The notes: generated from the sequence alone by a model not told the origin. Numbered from the stretch's first letter, positions 1-10,700 are shown. The stretch: 64,000 nucleotides of DNA from Paraburkholderia sp. IMGN_8 (GCF_038050405.1 NZ_CP150900.1:3038001-3102000), one strand, 5' to 3'. A program made the numbers and translations.

Positions 1-183
1 CCGGACGGCGCACGCGTGGCGTTCGCGCTCGGTGCGATGGCGGTAAGCGGAATCTGGTTTATCGGTTTGGGTTATGGCGCACGAGCGTTGGCGCCGCTGT
101 TTCGCCGCGCGACCGCATGGCGCGTGCTGGATGGCGCGATCGGCAGCATGGTGTTGCTGCTGGCGGTGACGCAGCTTCGTTGA
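1..183 (+). CDS. LysE/ArgO-type amino-acid exporter, C-terminal end
   Basis: The window opens inside this gene; the last 60 codons read in frame 1 to a TGA at 181-183. Two hydrophobic stretches are visible (around SGIWFIGLGYGA and GAIGSMVLLLAVTQL), matching the last two membrane helices of the LysE/ArgO family of inner-membrane amino-acid exporters, and the short tail after the last helix also fits. The 5' part is missing, so substrate and start cannot be judged. It converges on the cellulose operon, with only about 70 bases between the two stop codons. The family call is from sequence pattern alone; RhtB-like relatives cannot be excluded. Confidence 0.6.
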   Translation, partial: PDGARVAFALGAMAVSGIWFIGLGYGARALAPLFRRATAWRVLDGAIGSMVLLLAVTQLR

Positions 184-251
184 GCGTGGCGCCGCCGCGG
201 CAGCGCTCGCTCTCACGACGCGCGCTAGCCGGCGCATGCCTCAAACAGCCG

Positions 252-524
252 TTATTCGAGCACTGGCGCCCGCGCCGGACTCTGCGCCGCGGGCAAAGCC
301 ACATCATCAGCAGGCACGAGTTTCATCAGCCGCGCGAGCACCGGCCACTTCACCAGGGCGTGCTGATACGACTCCCGCGCCTGTTCGTCGAAATATCGGG
401 CCGGATCGATTTCCGGCAAACGGCGCCCCAAACCGGTGATATCGTCCACCGGCCAGCCGCCCGCCGCCGCCCCACGGGCCTTGATAGGCGCTTTCATCGG
501 CGCTTCCGTATCAGTCGCTGTCAT
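252..524 (-). CDS. BcsR/YhjR-like cellulose biosynthesis accessory protein
   Basis: A 90-residue protein, last in the cellulose operon. The core LPEIDPARYFDEQ...HALVKWPVLARLM resembles E. coli BcsR (YhjR), whose equivalent reads LPDIDYADIS...ALKRWPLLAEF. In E. coli BcsR works with BcsQ at the inner membrane to stabilise the synthase and its position. The start at 524 is chosen because it overlaps the bcsG stop in an ATGA, with a GGGTGGGCGG purine run just upstream; an in-frame ATG at 539 would lie inside bcsG. Its place at the end of the operon, rather than in front of bcsQ as in E. coli, is unusual. It is longer than E. coli BcsR (about 62 residues), the excess being an Ala/Pro-rich C-terminus. 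Confidence 0.7.
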   Translation of the reverse strand: MTATDTEAPMKAPIKARGAAAGGWPVDDITGLGRRLPEIDPARYFDEQARESYQHALVKWPVLARLMKLVPADDVALPAAQSPARAPVLE

Positions 525-2071
525 TTGCCGCCCACCCATACGCCGTCAGGCGTCTTCACCACATAACCGGACGCCGTCTTCATCGTCACGGTCCCTTCGT
601 TCTCGCCGACCATCTCCGTTTGCGGCAGGTTGGCCGCGTACTGCGACAAGGTTACGCCCGGTTTGAACGGACTGTTCGAGACGAGATTCGACAGCAATTG
701 GGCGACGGCGAGAAAGCTCGTCGGATTGTCGATCACCGTGGTCGGACTGTGATTGCCCTGGAAACCGACCAGCCGCACGCCTGCGGGTCCATGGACGATG
801 CGCGGCGTCGGGATTTCGCGCAAGCCGGCGATCTGGTTGGCATCGCCACGCAGCGCCGCGCCATGTTCCGGCACGAACACGATCACCGCGCGCCGTCCCG
901 AAGCCGCGATCAGATCCGCAAAGCGGTCGAAGTCGCTCATCATCTTGTTCACGCGCTGCGGGTACGAATCGATACTCGACAGGCTGCTGTTCGGCAGACG
1001 GTTGCCGTCGTGCAGACTGATCGTGTTGTAGTACAGCGCGACAGGCCCTGCCGTATTGGCGCGCTGCGCGTACCAGTTGGCAAGCGTCGCGTAATCGTCG
1101 CGAATAGCCGAGCCATCGAACGCATGCATGGCGACGGGCGCGCTCGCATTCGAGATCATCGGCACGTTCGGCACACCGGTGTTGTCGTGCACCAGTTGCA
1201 GGAAGTTGTCGAAATGGCCGTCGTGATTCAGCATGGTTTGCGGGGTGTAACCGGCTTGCGCCAGATCGGCCAGCAGATGACATTGCTGCGGCGCGTCCTT
1301 GTACAGGTCCGCGTGCGCTTCCTGTCCGCAGCTCGCGCGCAACACGCGAATCGCGGCCGGTCCGCTGTAGCTGGCCGCCGTGCTGAAGTTCGTGAACAGA
1401 TAGTCGAAGTGGCTGAGCATCGGATGATTACGCGCCTTGGCCGCATCGAGGTCGTCCCACGACAGCGAACAGATATGCAGCACGATCAAGTCGAATTGCG
1501 TGTTCGCATCGGCGCCGAGATGACCGAAGCTCACCTGCCGCTGCGATTCCTCCGTGCGGAACGCCGCCAGCGTCGCGTTATGGTCGAGCGGGTGGGCGGC
1601 GAGCACGTTATTCGAAGAGGCCGTGGCCGGGTCACTTTGCAACCGCGCGAGCACTACGCTGCCTTCCTGCCACAGCGGGATCGCGACCAGCGCGATCAAC
1701 ACGAAGGTCGCCACGCGCAGCCAGCGGTTCACGATCAGATAGCCGATCAATCCGCCGAAGGCGGCCAGCAACAGCATCGGCGGCAAGAAGCGCTGCGCGA
1801 GTTCGAGCCAGTAGCCGAAACTGAAGGTCGTGAGGTTGCCGAACTCTTCGGTCAGACGCGAGAACGGCGGCGCCTTCGCTTCGGAGTACATCAACGGCAC
1901 GCCGATCGCCAGCCCGAGCAGGTTGCGCAATACGCGCAGCCCGCGATGCCGCAGCGTCGCGCTCACCGCCAATGCCAGCGCGAGCACGATGTTGGCGATC
2001 CACAGCGGTTGCAGATGCCCACCCGTGAACAGATACAGCTTGATGATGAAGTACAGGTTCCACAGAGTCAT
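521..2071 (-). CDS. bcsG: BcsG, cellulose phosphoethanolamine transferase
   Basis: Inner-membrane enzyme that moves phosphoethanolamine from phosphatidylethanolamine to cellulose in the periplasm. The N-terminal third holds about five membrane helices (starting LWNLYFIIKLYL). The periplasmic catalytic domain carries SYSGPAAIRVLRASCGQ, where the second Ser matches the E. coli BcsG nucleophile S278. The HICSLSWDD cysteine and VPEHGAALRGD match the zinc site of E. coli BcsG. Length (516 residues) is close to the E. coli protein. I start at ATG 2071, with an AAGAGAAC purine run upstream and the family-like MTLWNLYF start; an in-frame GTG at 2101 has no clear ribosome site. It follows bcsA by about 40 bases and overlaps the bcsR-like gene. 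Its presence predicts modified rather than plain cellulose. Confidence 0.93.
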   Translation of the reverse strand: MTLWNLYFIIKLYLFTGGHLQPLWIANIVLALALAVSATLRHRGLRVLRNLLGLAIGVPLMYSEAKAPPFSRLTEEFGNLTTFSFGYWLELAQRFLPPMLLLAAFGGLIGYLIVNRWLRVATFVLIALVAIPLWQEGSVVLARLQSDPATASSNNVLAAHPLDHNATLAAFRTEESQRQVSFGHLGADANTQFDLIVLHICSLSWDDLDAAKARNHPMLSHFDYLFTNFSTAASYSGPAAIRVLRASCGQEAHADLYKDAPQQCHLLADLAQAGYTPQTMLNHDGHFDNFLQLVHDNTGVPNVPMISNASAPVAMHAFDGSAIRDDYATLANWYAQRANTAGPVALYYNTISLHDGNRLPNSSLSSIDSYPQRVNKMMSDFDRFADLIAASGRRAVIVFVPEHGAALRGDANQIAGLREIPTPRIVHGPAGVRLVGFQGNHSPTTVIDNPTSFLAVAQLLSNLVSNSPFKPGVTLSQYAANLPQTEMVGENEGTVTMKTASGYVVKTPDGVWVGGK

Positions 2072-2113
2072 GAACAGAGTTCTCTTATTGGCCGGGCGCA
2101 CGCGCCACCGGCG

Positions 2114-4660
2114 TTAGTAGCGTGTACGGTCCAGCGCGAGCAGCGACTGAAAGGCGTGCAATACGCCGCTCAGAAGCCGCGAATAACCTTCGATGCCCAT
2201 CGTCAGCACTTCCTTCAGGCCGCGCAGCGGCGCGTCCTCGATGGTCTGCTCGTCCCAGTCGAGCCAGGCGTCGGCGCGGCCGAACGTGCATTGCACCATT
2301 TGCCGTTCCTGTTCGAGCGTCAGATCGTCGAAGCGCACGCCGAGGTGCGGTCCCACAAAGCGGCTCACGTGCACCGGAAAATGGAATTGCCGGTCGCCTC
2401 GGCTCAGGCAGACGCCGAGGCTGTCGCCGAGCGCGAGCTTCAGCCCCGGATCGACTTCGAGACCGAGGCCGCCGGTCGAATAGTCGCTGGTGATACAGGC
2501 CACCGTCGTGCCGTCCGCGAGCAGCAGCGTCGCCGCGGCGCGCATCGCGATGCGGTGCGTGACGCGCACCTGTTTGGCTTCGCGCGCCACGCTCGCCGCG
2601 GCGCCGAGCATCACGAGGTTGTAGACCGTCCAGACCACGTTCATCAGAATCGTCGCGGTCTCGCTGCCCTGCCCGGACATCAGCCGGTAGGCGCCGGCCA
2701 GCAGCGCGCAGCCGTTCAGCGCGAGCAGCACCAGATACGGTTTCGACACCGCCCAGTCGAAGTAGCCTTCATCGATGCGGCCGCCCTTGTCGGTCACATT
2801 GAACTTGCCATGCTTCGGACTGAAAAAGGCGACGGTGGTCGGCAACGCGATGTACCACGCGAGCACCGATTCATACACTTCGGCCCAGAACGAGTGGCGG
2901 TATTTGCCCTGCATCCGCGAATTCGCGATGTTGGCGAGCACCATGTAAGGCAGCACGAAACCTGCAATGGTGGCCGCCGACGCATTGATGAGATACATCT
3001 GGAAAAACAGGTACCCCATCGGCATGGTCAGGAAGATCAGCCGCGGCACACCGTAGAAGAAATGCAGCATCGCGTTGCCGTAGCAAAGCCGCTGGAAGAG
3101 ACCCAGGCCGCGGCCGAAGAACGGATTGTCGATGCGGAAAATCTGCGCCATGCCGCGCGCCCAGCGCGTGCGCTGCTTGATGTGACTCGCGAGACTCTCG
3201 GTGGCGAGACCGGCTGCCTGCACGGTCGGCAAATAGGCAGTCGTATAGCCGCGCCGATGCAGCTTGAGCGCGGTATGCGCGTCTTCGGTGACGGTTTCGA
3301 CCGCGACGCCGCCTACTTCCGCAAGCGCGGTGCGCTTGATGATCGCGCACGAACCGCAGAAGAACGACGCGTTCCACAGATCGTTGCCGGACTGCACGAG
3401 ACCATAGAACAGGTTGCCTTCATTCGGCACGCGGCGGAACGTGCCGAGATTGCGCTCGAACGGATCGGGCGAGAAGAAGTGATGCGGCGTCTGCACCATC
3501 GCGCAGCGGGCGTCGCGCAGGAACGTGCCCATCGTGGTTTGCAGGAACGAGCGCGTCGGCACGTGATCGCAATCGAAGATCGCGATGTACTCGCCGTGCG
3601 TTTTCTCCAACGCCCGGTTGATGTTGCCTGCTTTCGCGTGCTGATTGTCGTCGCGCGTGATATAGCCGATGCCGGCATCGCGCGCGAACGCCTTGAACTC
3701 GTCGCGATGGCCGTCGTCGAGCAGATAGACGCGCAGCTTGTCGGCGGGCCAGTCGATGCCCTGCGCGGCGAACACGGTTGGCCGCACCACCGTCAAGGGT
3801 TCGTTATAGGTCGGAATGTAAATATCGACGCTCGGCCAGCTCGAGGTGTCGGCGGGCAGTTCGGACACCGTGCGGTTCAGCGGCCACGCAGTCTGCACGA
3901 AGCCCAGCAGCAGAATGATCCAGGTGTACGCTTCGGCGCCGAACAGCAGATAGCCGAGAATCGCCTCGCCCGGCGTCTGAAAAGAAAGCGTCTGCGTGAC
4001 GCGCCACCACACGTAGCGCACCATCGCGAGCAGCGCCAGCGTTGTCAGGAGCAGCACGGGCATGCGGCCGGGGAAACGGCGCATCACCAGCGCCGCCACC
4101 ACCAGCACCGCGAAGAATTCGAACTGTCCGTTCGACGACAACGGCGAGGTGCCGATCAGGGCCCACAACACCGCGCCCGCCGCCACGATGAGCGGCAGCA
4201 GCCAGCGAATATGGCCGATGCGCTGCGTGCCGGCTTCGAGTTGCGCGCCCCAGCGCTGCCACGGCAAGACCGGCAGCATCGCCTCGATACGGCGGCGCAC
4301 ACGCCGCCAGCGCAGCAAGAGCGGCACCAGCCAGCGGTCGATCCACTCGAGCACCGCGCGCACTGTCGCGGCGGCGGTCTGCGTGCGCGGCTTTGGCGGG
4401 CGGACGAAAGCGCGCCAAAGCCAGGCGCGCAAGCGCTGCGGTTCGAGCACGCCCCACTGCGCGGCCAGATGCAGCATGGCCGCACGAATCCACAGGCGCG
4501 CGAAGTCCGCCTTGCCCGCGGCCGGCGGCTGGAAGAATACGCGCACGAACCAGTCGAGCACGGTGCGCTCGGCGGGCAAGCCGAGGCCGCGCGCGAACCG
4601 GTCGGACGCACGCTGGCGTAGCGTGCGCTCGCGGCGGCCGGCGGAGTCTGGCCCGCTCAT
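2114..4660 (-). CDS. bcsA: BcsA, cellulose synthase catalytic subunit (UDP-forming)
   Basis: Processive family 2 glycosyltransferase that polymerises glucose from UDP-glucose and feeds the chain through its own membrane channel. The 848-residue protein shows the full motif set: DDG at 315-317, DCD at 363-365, TED at 458-460 and QRTRW at 496-500. Membrane helices lie on both sides of the GT domain. The C-terminal PilZ domain has the c-di-GMP motifs RVTHR (RxxxR, 699-703) and DYSTGG (DxSxxG, 726-731), so activity should depend on c-di-GMP. It overlaps bcsQ in an ATGA. Unusually it follows bcsB, bcsZ, bcsC and bcsE in the operon instead of preceding bcsB. Confidence 0.97.
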   Translation of the reverse strand: MSGPDSAGRRERTLRQRASDRFARGLGLPAERTVLDWFVRVFFQPPAAGKADFARLWIRAAMLHLAAQWGVLEPQRLRAWLWRAFVRPPKPRTQTAAATVRAVLEWIDRWLVPLLLRWRRVRRRIEAMLPVLPWQRWGAQLEAGTQRIGHIRWLLPLIVAAGAVLWALIGTSPLSSNGQFEFFAVLVVAALVMRRFPGRMPVLLLTTLALLAMVRYVWWRVTQTLSFQTPGEAILGYLLFGAEAYTWIILLLGFVQTAWPLNRTVSELPADTSSWPSVDIYIPTYNEPLTVVRPTVFAAQGIDWPADKLRVYLLDDGHRDEFKAFARDAGIGYITRDDNQHAKAGNINRALEKTHGEYIAIFDCDHVPTRSFLQTTMGTFLRDARCAMVQTPHHFFSPDPFERNLGTFRRVPNEGNLFYGLVQSGNDLWNASFFCGSCAIIKRTALAEVGGVAVETVTEDAHTALKLHRRGYTTAYLPTVQAAGLATESLASHIKQRTRWARGMAQIFRIDNPFFGRGLGLFQRLCYGNAMLHFFYGVPRLIFLTMPMGYLFFQMYLINASAATIAGFVLPYMVLANIANSRMQGKYRHSFWAEVYESVLAWYIALPTTVAFFSPKHGKFNVTDKGGRIDEGYFDWAVSKPYLVLLALNGCALLAGAYRLMSGQGSETATILMNVVWTVYNLVMLGAAASVAREAKQVRVTHRIAMRAAATLLLADGTTVACITSDYSTGGLGLEVDPGLKLALGDSLGVCLSRGDRQFHFPVHVSRFVGPHLGVRFDDLTLEQERQMVQCTFGRADAWLDWDEQTIEDAPLRGLKEVLTMGIEGYSRLLSGVLHAFQSLLALDRTRY

Positions 4661-5469
4661 CGCGGCGTACCCGTGCGGCGCGAGTTCGCCGGGCGGCTAT
4701 TGGCGAACCGCTCTGCCAACCCCTCGGCAAGCCATGTGTCGAGCCAGTTCGCCAGGCCTTGCAAATCGTGCGACGCCTGCGAATGCGGTGCGTCGTCGAA
4801 CAGCCACGTACCGCGTGCGAACGACTCGGGCAGCGCCGCGTCGAGATGAATGCGCTGTGCAAGCGGCAGGCCGTCGCCGAGCGCCGCGCCGAGCATCGCC
4901 AGTGCGTCGCGCTGCATGTCGCGCGCCGGGTTCAGCCGGTTCACGATAATCCTGAGATTGGCACAGCCGCGCCGCAACGCGTGGAGATGCGCGATCAGCG
5001 TCGCGCAGGCGGCCGGTTCAGGCGGCGTCACGCACAGCACCAGATCGGCGCTGCGCACCGCCTGATCGGCTTGCTGCGACGGATAGCGGGCCGTATCGAT
5101 CACCACCGCGCCGTCGTGCGGCAGATCGAGCTGCGCGAGGGCATTCGCCAGCCACTGCGGTTCGGCGGCCAGGCGCGCATCGCACCGCGCGCATTGCGCG
5201 AGCGAGACCGCGCCATATGGGACGAACAGCACGCCCTCGGCGTTGCGCCACGTATGCGCATGCCACGCGCCGGTTTCATCGAGCAGGGCTTGCGTCACGC
5301 CGGCCGGCGCGAGGCTGTCGAGACCGAGATGCGCGCCGAGCAGATTTTGCGGATCGAAGTCGAGCGCGACCATCTGACGGCCGCGCCGCGCGAGCAGTAC
5401 GGCGAGCGCTGCGGTGAGCGTCGTGCGGCCCGTGCCGCCGGCCGTGGAGACGATGGCGATCGTCTTCAT
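4657..5469 (-). CDS. bcsQ: BcsQ, ParA/MinD-like ATPase of the cellulose system
   Basis: A 270-residue SIMIBI-class P-loop protein. The N-terminal P-loop STAGGTGRTTL has the deviant Walker A layout, but with Arg in place of the usual Lys of GKT; as I recall E. coli BcsQ has GGVGTTT here, so loss of this lysine is typical of the family. ALDFDPQN follows at about 36-43 and VVIDTARYPSQQADQ matches the switch II region. BcsQ with BcsR is needed for assembly and polar placement of the synthase in enterobacteria. ATGA overlaps with bcsF upstream and bcsA downstream indicate translational coupling. Confidence 0.9.
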   Translation of the reverse strand: MKTIAIVSTAGGTGRTTLTAALAVLLARRGRQMVALDFDPQNLLGAHLGLDSLAPAGVTQALLDETGAWHAHTWRNAEGVLFVPYGAVSLAQCARCDARLAAEPQWLANALAQLDLPHDGAVVIDTARYPSQQADQAVRSADLVLCVTPPEPAACATLIAHLHALRRGCANLRIIVNRLNPARDMQRDALAMLGAALGDGLPLAQRIHLDAALPESFARGTWLFDDAPHSQASHDLQGLANWLDTWLAEGLAERFANSRPANSRRTGTPR

Positions 5470-5675
5470 GGCTTGACCTCGCCGGCGCGCTCGGCGTCGG
5501 GCAATAAGCGCGCGCGCAGCGCGACCGGTTCCATTTCACAGGGCACCGCGTCGCGTGGATCGAAGCGCCGCATCGCCGCAAGGCCGCGGCGTGAACCGCC
5601 GCGCTGCCACACGACCCACACCGGGACCGCGACGATCAGACCGGCGGCAAAACAGGTCAACAGGAATTCCATCAC
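5466..5675 (-). CDS. bcsF: BcsF-like small membrane protein
   Basis: A 69-residue protein with one N-terminal membrane helix (LLTCFAAGLIVAVPVWVVW) followed by a basic and then acidic cytoplasmic tail. Size, topology and position next to bcsE match BcsF (YhjT). In E. coli BcsF is a membrane anchor that binds BcsE and recruits it to the synthase. The family is poorly conserved, so the name rests mostly on context. Two ATGs in a row (5675, 5672) are possible starts; either overlaps the bcsE stop. The gene also overlaps bcsQ by four bases. Confidence 0.72.
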   Translation of the reverse strand: MMEFLLTCFAAGLIVAVPVWVVWQRGGSRRGLAAMRRFDPRDAVPCEMEPVALRARLLPDAERAGEVKP

Positions 5676-7699
5676 TCGCTCCCCTTCTTGCGCACCGGCA
5701 TCGCATACCGCTCGGCGCGGCGCGGCGGCGGTGTCGCCCGCAGCACGGCGAAAGCCGGCGGCGGGACTGGCACGTGAGGCGCCCTTGTCCCTTCAGCCAC
5801 TTCGGCGCCTTCACCCCTTCTGGCTCCGTCAACTGCGTCAGTTGCTTCGGTGGACGCTGCCGCCAGCGCCTGTTCCACCGCCGCGAGCTGGTCGGCTGTC
5901 GACACGTCCTTCATGCGCCGCGGAACCTGTGCCGCGCTCGCGGCTTCAGCCTGCGTTGCGGGCCGACTATCCAGCGGAGCAGCAAACAGATCGCTGTAAT
6001 CGGCAGCCGGCATGCGCCGGTTCGCGGCTTCCAGCAATTTCAGCTCATAGTCGATGCTCTGCTCCGCCAGATGGACGATGTCGCCCGCGAAGCGCTCGAC
6101 CGGCACCTCGAAGATACGCGCGAGCGCGGCGTCCGTGTCGGCAAGCCGGCACGCGAACAGGAAGACGTACAGGTGTGCGGCGTCGGCCGTGAAGATGTCA
6201 CCCGCGCGTCGCGGCACGCAGCTTCGCAGCGCTTCGACGTGCGCGCTCTGCGGCAGCAGCGTCAACCTGACGAGCACGTGCGGCAATTGCAGCACGGCGC
6301 TGCGTTCGAGCACGGCGCGCACCCGTTCGCAGAATGTGCCGACCGGCAGATAGCCGAGCACGGCGTCGCTCAAGGCGGCGCTGAGCGCGCTTCGATAATC
6401 GGCGGCGATCGGCCGCGTGTGCAGTTGCCCTTGCAGCGATTGCAGCAGCGACTGGACCCGCGAGAACGGCAGATCGCGGCCGAGCACCAGGTTGGCGCCG
6501 AGCGCCAGAACCAGCAGTTCGTATTGATGGCGCAGCACTTCGCCGCGTTCGACGATCACGATCTTCAGCGCCCGCCCAGCCTGGCGGCGCAGCGCATGCA
6601 CCGCCGCGCAGAGCGCTTCGAGCTGCGCGCCGCCGGCGTAATCGAGCACGACGGTCGCTGCCTGCGCGCCTGCGCACGCGGCAAGCACGGCGTTCTGATC
6701 GGCCAGCACTTCCCAGTTGGGCGGCACCCAGGCTTCGTGTCCGCGCACGACGGCGCGGCTGACCACCACCCGCTGTTCGTCGCGCGCGAGCAGTCCGTCG
6801 CCGCGCGCGACGCCGCTGCCGAGCGCATCCGGCGCGACGCTCAGACGGCCGCTCTCGGTAAAGCGCAGCGAGCGGACTTCGCCGGTCACGAGCGTGCGAT
6901 CCGAGCGCCAGAAGTCGACATGCCACAACAGCTCGCCGTGCGTGCGCTCCATCCGCGCGACACCCGAGCACGCGGCATGAAATTCGTTGCGGCCGTGCTG
7001 GGCGGCGGCGCTCTCGGCCGTGGGCTCCGCGATAAGCCACTCAGCGCCGACGTGGTCAGCGTCGGCAGCGTCGGATGGCGAGCCGAGCAGCAACACCAGC
7101 GAGATGTTGCGCGCCGCGCACCAGTTCGCGAGCATGCGGCCTTCCCGCGCGAGCGCGACCGGGTCGTCCCAGTTGAACCAGCGCTCAGCGCCTTCGACGA
7201 AATACAGCGAGCGCGAACGGAAACCGAAGCGCTTGAGCGCGCGCAGACCGCCGAACACTTTGGCGAGCGCGACCGGCGCCGGCCCGTGCGCCGCCGCATC
7301 GGCGGCCCCGGCAGAGTCACTGCCGGCGGGCGGCATCGCGAGCACGCTCAGATTGCGCGGCCAGCCGCTCGCCGGGGCGTCGGCGCTGAAGCCGAGTTCG
7401 CGCAGGCGCCTGGCGACCTGCGCGCGTTCGCGTGCCAGCACCACCGTGACATCGCGCGCGCGTGCTTCGCGCGCGCTTTCCCAGATCAGTGCATCCGCCC
7501 CCGGCGTGCGCGCCGCCGCATAGATCGCGTAGAGCTTGCCGCCTTCGAGCGCGCACCATTCGCCGGGCAGCGCGTCGACGGCAAGCCGGCCTACCAGCGG
7601 CGCGCGGCGATGCGCCCCCGTTCGACGGACAGCTTGCAGCCAGCGTCGCACAAAGGCGCCGGCCGGCGTCGGCTTGGGTGGATTTGGAACAGTGCTCAC
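5672..7699 (-). CDS. bcsE: BcsE, c-di-GMP-binding cellulose biosynthesis protein
   Basis: A 675-residue cytosolic protein, longer than E. coli BcsE (about 523), with an N-terminal extension and a Pro/Arg-rich C-terminal tail. The motif RRAGD at 497-501 fits the RxGD I-site-like c-di-GMP motif of the GIL domain that defines BcsE. No membrane segment is visible. In enterobacteria BcsE binds c-di-GMP dimers, associates with BcsF and boosts cellulose output. The start is a GTG at 7699; the gene follows bcsC by 33 bases and overlaps bcsF by ATGA. With the PilZ domain of BcsA this gives two c-di-GMP input points in one operon. Confidence 0.85.
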   Translation of the reverse strand: MSTVPNPPKPTPAGAFVRRWLQAVRRTGAHRRAPLVGRLAVDALPGEWCALEGGKLYAIYAAARTPGADALIWESAREARARDVTVVLARERAQVARRLRELGFSADAPASGWPRNLSVLAMPPAGSDSAGAADAAAHGPAPVALAKVFGGLRALKRFGFRSRSLYFVEGAERWFNWDDPVALAREGRMLANWCAARNISLVLLLGSPSDAADADHVGAEWLIAEPTAESAAAQHGRNEFHAACSGVARMERTHGELLWHVDFWRSDRTLVTGEVRSLRFTESGRLSVAPDALGSGVARGDGLLARDEQRVVVSRAVVRGHEAWVPPNWEVLADQNAVLAACAGAQAATVVLDYAGGAQLEALCAAVHALRRQAGRALKIVIVERGEVLRHQYELLVLALGANLVLGRDLPFSRVQSLLQSLQGQLHTRPIAADYRSALSAALSDAVLGYLPVGTFCERVRAVLERSAVLQLPHVLVRLTLLPQSAHVEALRSCVPRRAGDIFTADAAHLYVFLFACRLADTDAALARIFEVPVERFAGDIVHLAEQSIDYELKLLEAANRRMPAADYSDLFAAPLDSRPATQAEAASAAQVPRRMKDVSTADQLAAVEQALAAASTEATDAVDGARRGEGAEVAEGTRAPHVPVPPPAFAVLRATPPPRRAERYAMPVRKKGSE

Positions 7700-7732
7700 G
7701 CTTTGGTTTCCCAGATCTCTTTGATTCGCCGT

Positions 7733-10700
7733 TCAATAGCTGGAGTAAAGGCGCACGGGCCTCGGCGACAGACTGTTGTCCTGCTTGCGTCCGTCGAAGG
7801 TGTAGCGCAGGTACAGCAGCGCGGAACTCGGTGCGTAGTCATGCGAACGGTCGATGCTCAGTTGCGCGCCCGCCACCAGGTACTTGTTGAAGCGATACTG
7901 CACGATCCCGCTCAGCCCGTACGAAAACGCGACGCCGCGCGTCGAACTGGCCGTATTGACGAGGCTGTCGAGGCCCGCCACTGAGCTAAGGCCATTGGGC
8001 AAACCGTTAGGGTAGTACGGCGAATCCTTCTCGTACGAATTCGACACGCCGACCGTCGCCGTCAGATCCCAGTTCAGCGCATCGCGCCGGCCGGCCCATT
8101 CGATCGGCACGCCGAGCGACAGGTAGCGCTGCGGGCTGTAATAGCCGCCCTGGCCAAACGAGTAGAAGCGCTGATTATTGGTGTAGTGCCAGAAGTTGCC
8201 GACCAGCCCGGTGCTCACGAGCGTATTGACGCGTTGATAGACCGGCACCGTGAAGCCGGTGCGCAAGGTGATCTCCTGGTTGCTCTCCACGCTGCGGCCG
8301 GTCAGTATCCCCGCGCCGACATCGGCGAACACGCTGGTTCTGCCGATATCGACCGCCGAATGAAGGTCGATGCCGTCGCGGCGCACCCCACCCCACACGG
8401 CGCCCGTCACCGGATCATGCATGCCCGCATACGAGAGCACACTGCTGGTCTGAGGGCGGCGCGATCCGTTGATCGAAAAGCTCGCCGGGCCCGCGTCGAA
8501 CTGATAGCGCACGCCGCCGACCAGGTAATGCACGGGGAAGCCGAGCGGCGTGGTGCCGAGGTCGAAGCGCCATGCATCCGACGTGTAGCCGGCACCGAGC
8601 GCGACACCGGTCGCCGGCTGATGCAGATACGGCAGCTTCGCGGCTTGGGCCGCGAACGTCCCAGCCGGAATGTTGAGAGACTGCGCCAGCTTGTCGGCGG
8701 CGCCCAGCGTGCCGAACGTGTCGCGCGTAAACGCGTTGCCCTCGCTGACGTCGAGCGTCCCGGCATCGAGATGGACCGTATCGACGTGGGCAAAAAAGTG
8801 CCCGTCATAGCGATACGGAATCTGCGCATACACCGGCGCCTGCCATGCATGAAACTGCGAGATGCCGGGGTCGCCCGATTTATAGGCGGGCATCCACGCC
8901 GTCTCGATCTCCGGATTGCGGCGCTGCTGCAGATCGTCCAGTGCGGCTTGCGCCGGTGTGCCATTGGGGCCGGCCGTCACGCCCGCCGCGCGCTCCTGGG
9001 TCAGCGACAGACGGTACAGAGACGCGGCGCCCTCGTACTGGCCGAGGTCCTGGGCGATGCGGCCGCTTTGCACCGTCACGTCCGGCCGCGCCGGATACGC
9101 GACACGCAATGCCGAGGTAATCTGCTCCGCTTCCTGCGGACGGCGCAACGCGGCAAGACGGCGAGCCGCCGAGAGCCGCGTATCGACGTCGTCGGGCGCC
9201 GCGCCGTCGAGCACCGTGCGCACGAGATCGAGCGCGGTGCGACGATCGCCGCTCTGCTCCAGTACGCGCGCGAGCGCCAGTTGCGCGTCCGGATCGTTTG
9301 GTGAAGCCGCCAGCACGGGGGCCAGCGCGGCGCGCGCCGCAGCATAGTGTCCTTGCAGCCGTTCGAGATCGGCAACTTCGAACGCGTAGCGTTTATCGCG
9401 CCGGCCCGCCGGGCTGACGCGCTCGAGCAATTGCCGCGCGCCGGCGTAGTCCTGGCGATCGAGCGCCTCGTCGGTCTGACGCAGCACCGAACGCAACGCC
9501 TGATCTTCGAGGCGCGCGCTCTGCGCCGCGCTGAGTTGCGAGTCACGGCGCAGCTCGTCCAGCCACGCGTCGAGTGCGGCGTTGCGTCTGGCGCCGCCGA
9601 GCAGATCGCCATAACGCAGACGCACATCGGCGTCGGTCTGTTGCGGGTGTGCAGCCATCCAGTCTTGCAGCAACGCGAGGCCACGCTCCGGCTCGCCTTG
9701 ATCGATCCACAACGAGCCGACGGCGGCCAGCAGATTCGGATCGTCGGCGGCAAGGAGGCGTGCCTGTTCGAGCGCGTCGGCAGCAGTTGCGCGGTCGTCC
9801 TGCGCGAACGCGGTGCGGGCCTTGGCGAGCCACTGCTGCGCATGCAGGTTACGGTCGAGCGCACGCATGCCGTCCGTGCGGTCTTTGTCGGCGATCGGCG
9901 CGAGCACGGCTTGAGCGCCGTTGATGTCGTCGAGCGAGTTGCGGTATAGCGCGCTCGCATAGCGCATCTCGGGCGACGCCGAGACGGTGAGGCCGTCGTC
10001 CATGACCACCCGGCCGAGCTGCGGCAGACCCAGATCGCGATATAGGCGCGCGAGCGCAAAACGCGTCCACGGCGCATCGGGCGCGAGCCGCAACGCCGCT
10101 TCGTAGCGCTGCGCGGCCGGACCGCGCTGGCCCGCCGCGAGCAATTCGTCGGCTTGTGCGCTGAGGATGCCGGCGCGCAGTTGCGCGAGACCCTGGCGGT
10201 CGCCGGCGGCGCTGAAACGGCTTTGCAAGGCGTCGAGCAACGGCGCGACCTGAGCCGCACGGCCGGTGTTCTCGAACAGCGTCTGCGTGCTGCGCACCGC
10301 CGACAGGCTCGGCTCCCGCGCCGCCAGCAATTCGCGCAGCAGCGGCTCGGCGGCGCTCCAGTTGTGCTGCGCGAGCAGCGCGTCGGCGAGCATCAGCTTC
10401 GCGTCGGCGTTGCCCGGTTCCATCGCGAGCGCGGCGCGCGCGGCCCGCTCGGCATCCTGCGGGCGGCCGGCTGCCGCGGCTTCGCGTCCCTGCGCCAGCG
10501 TGCCCCAGAACTGCGCGGTGCGTGCAAGGCTTTCCCACTTCACGCGATTGTCCGGCGCGAGCGCGGCGGCGCGCAGAAACAGCGTACGCGCCTCGTCGCG
10601 CCGCCCTTCGCGCATGCGCGCGAGACCCAGGCCGCCGACCGCCTCGGCGTCGTCCGCGCGCGCTTGCGCAGCACGCGCGAGCTGCGGTTCCGCGGTCGCC

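Noticed and set aside
620..4621. A 1333-codon open frame on the plus strand opposite bcsG and bcsA.
   Set aside because: It is the antisense shadow of high-GC genes, Arg/His/Gln-rich without domains; bcsA and bcsG on the other strand carry all motifs.
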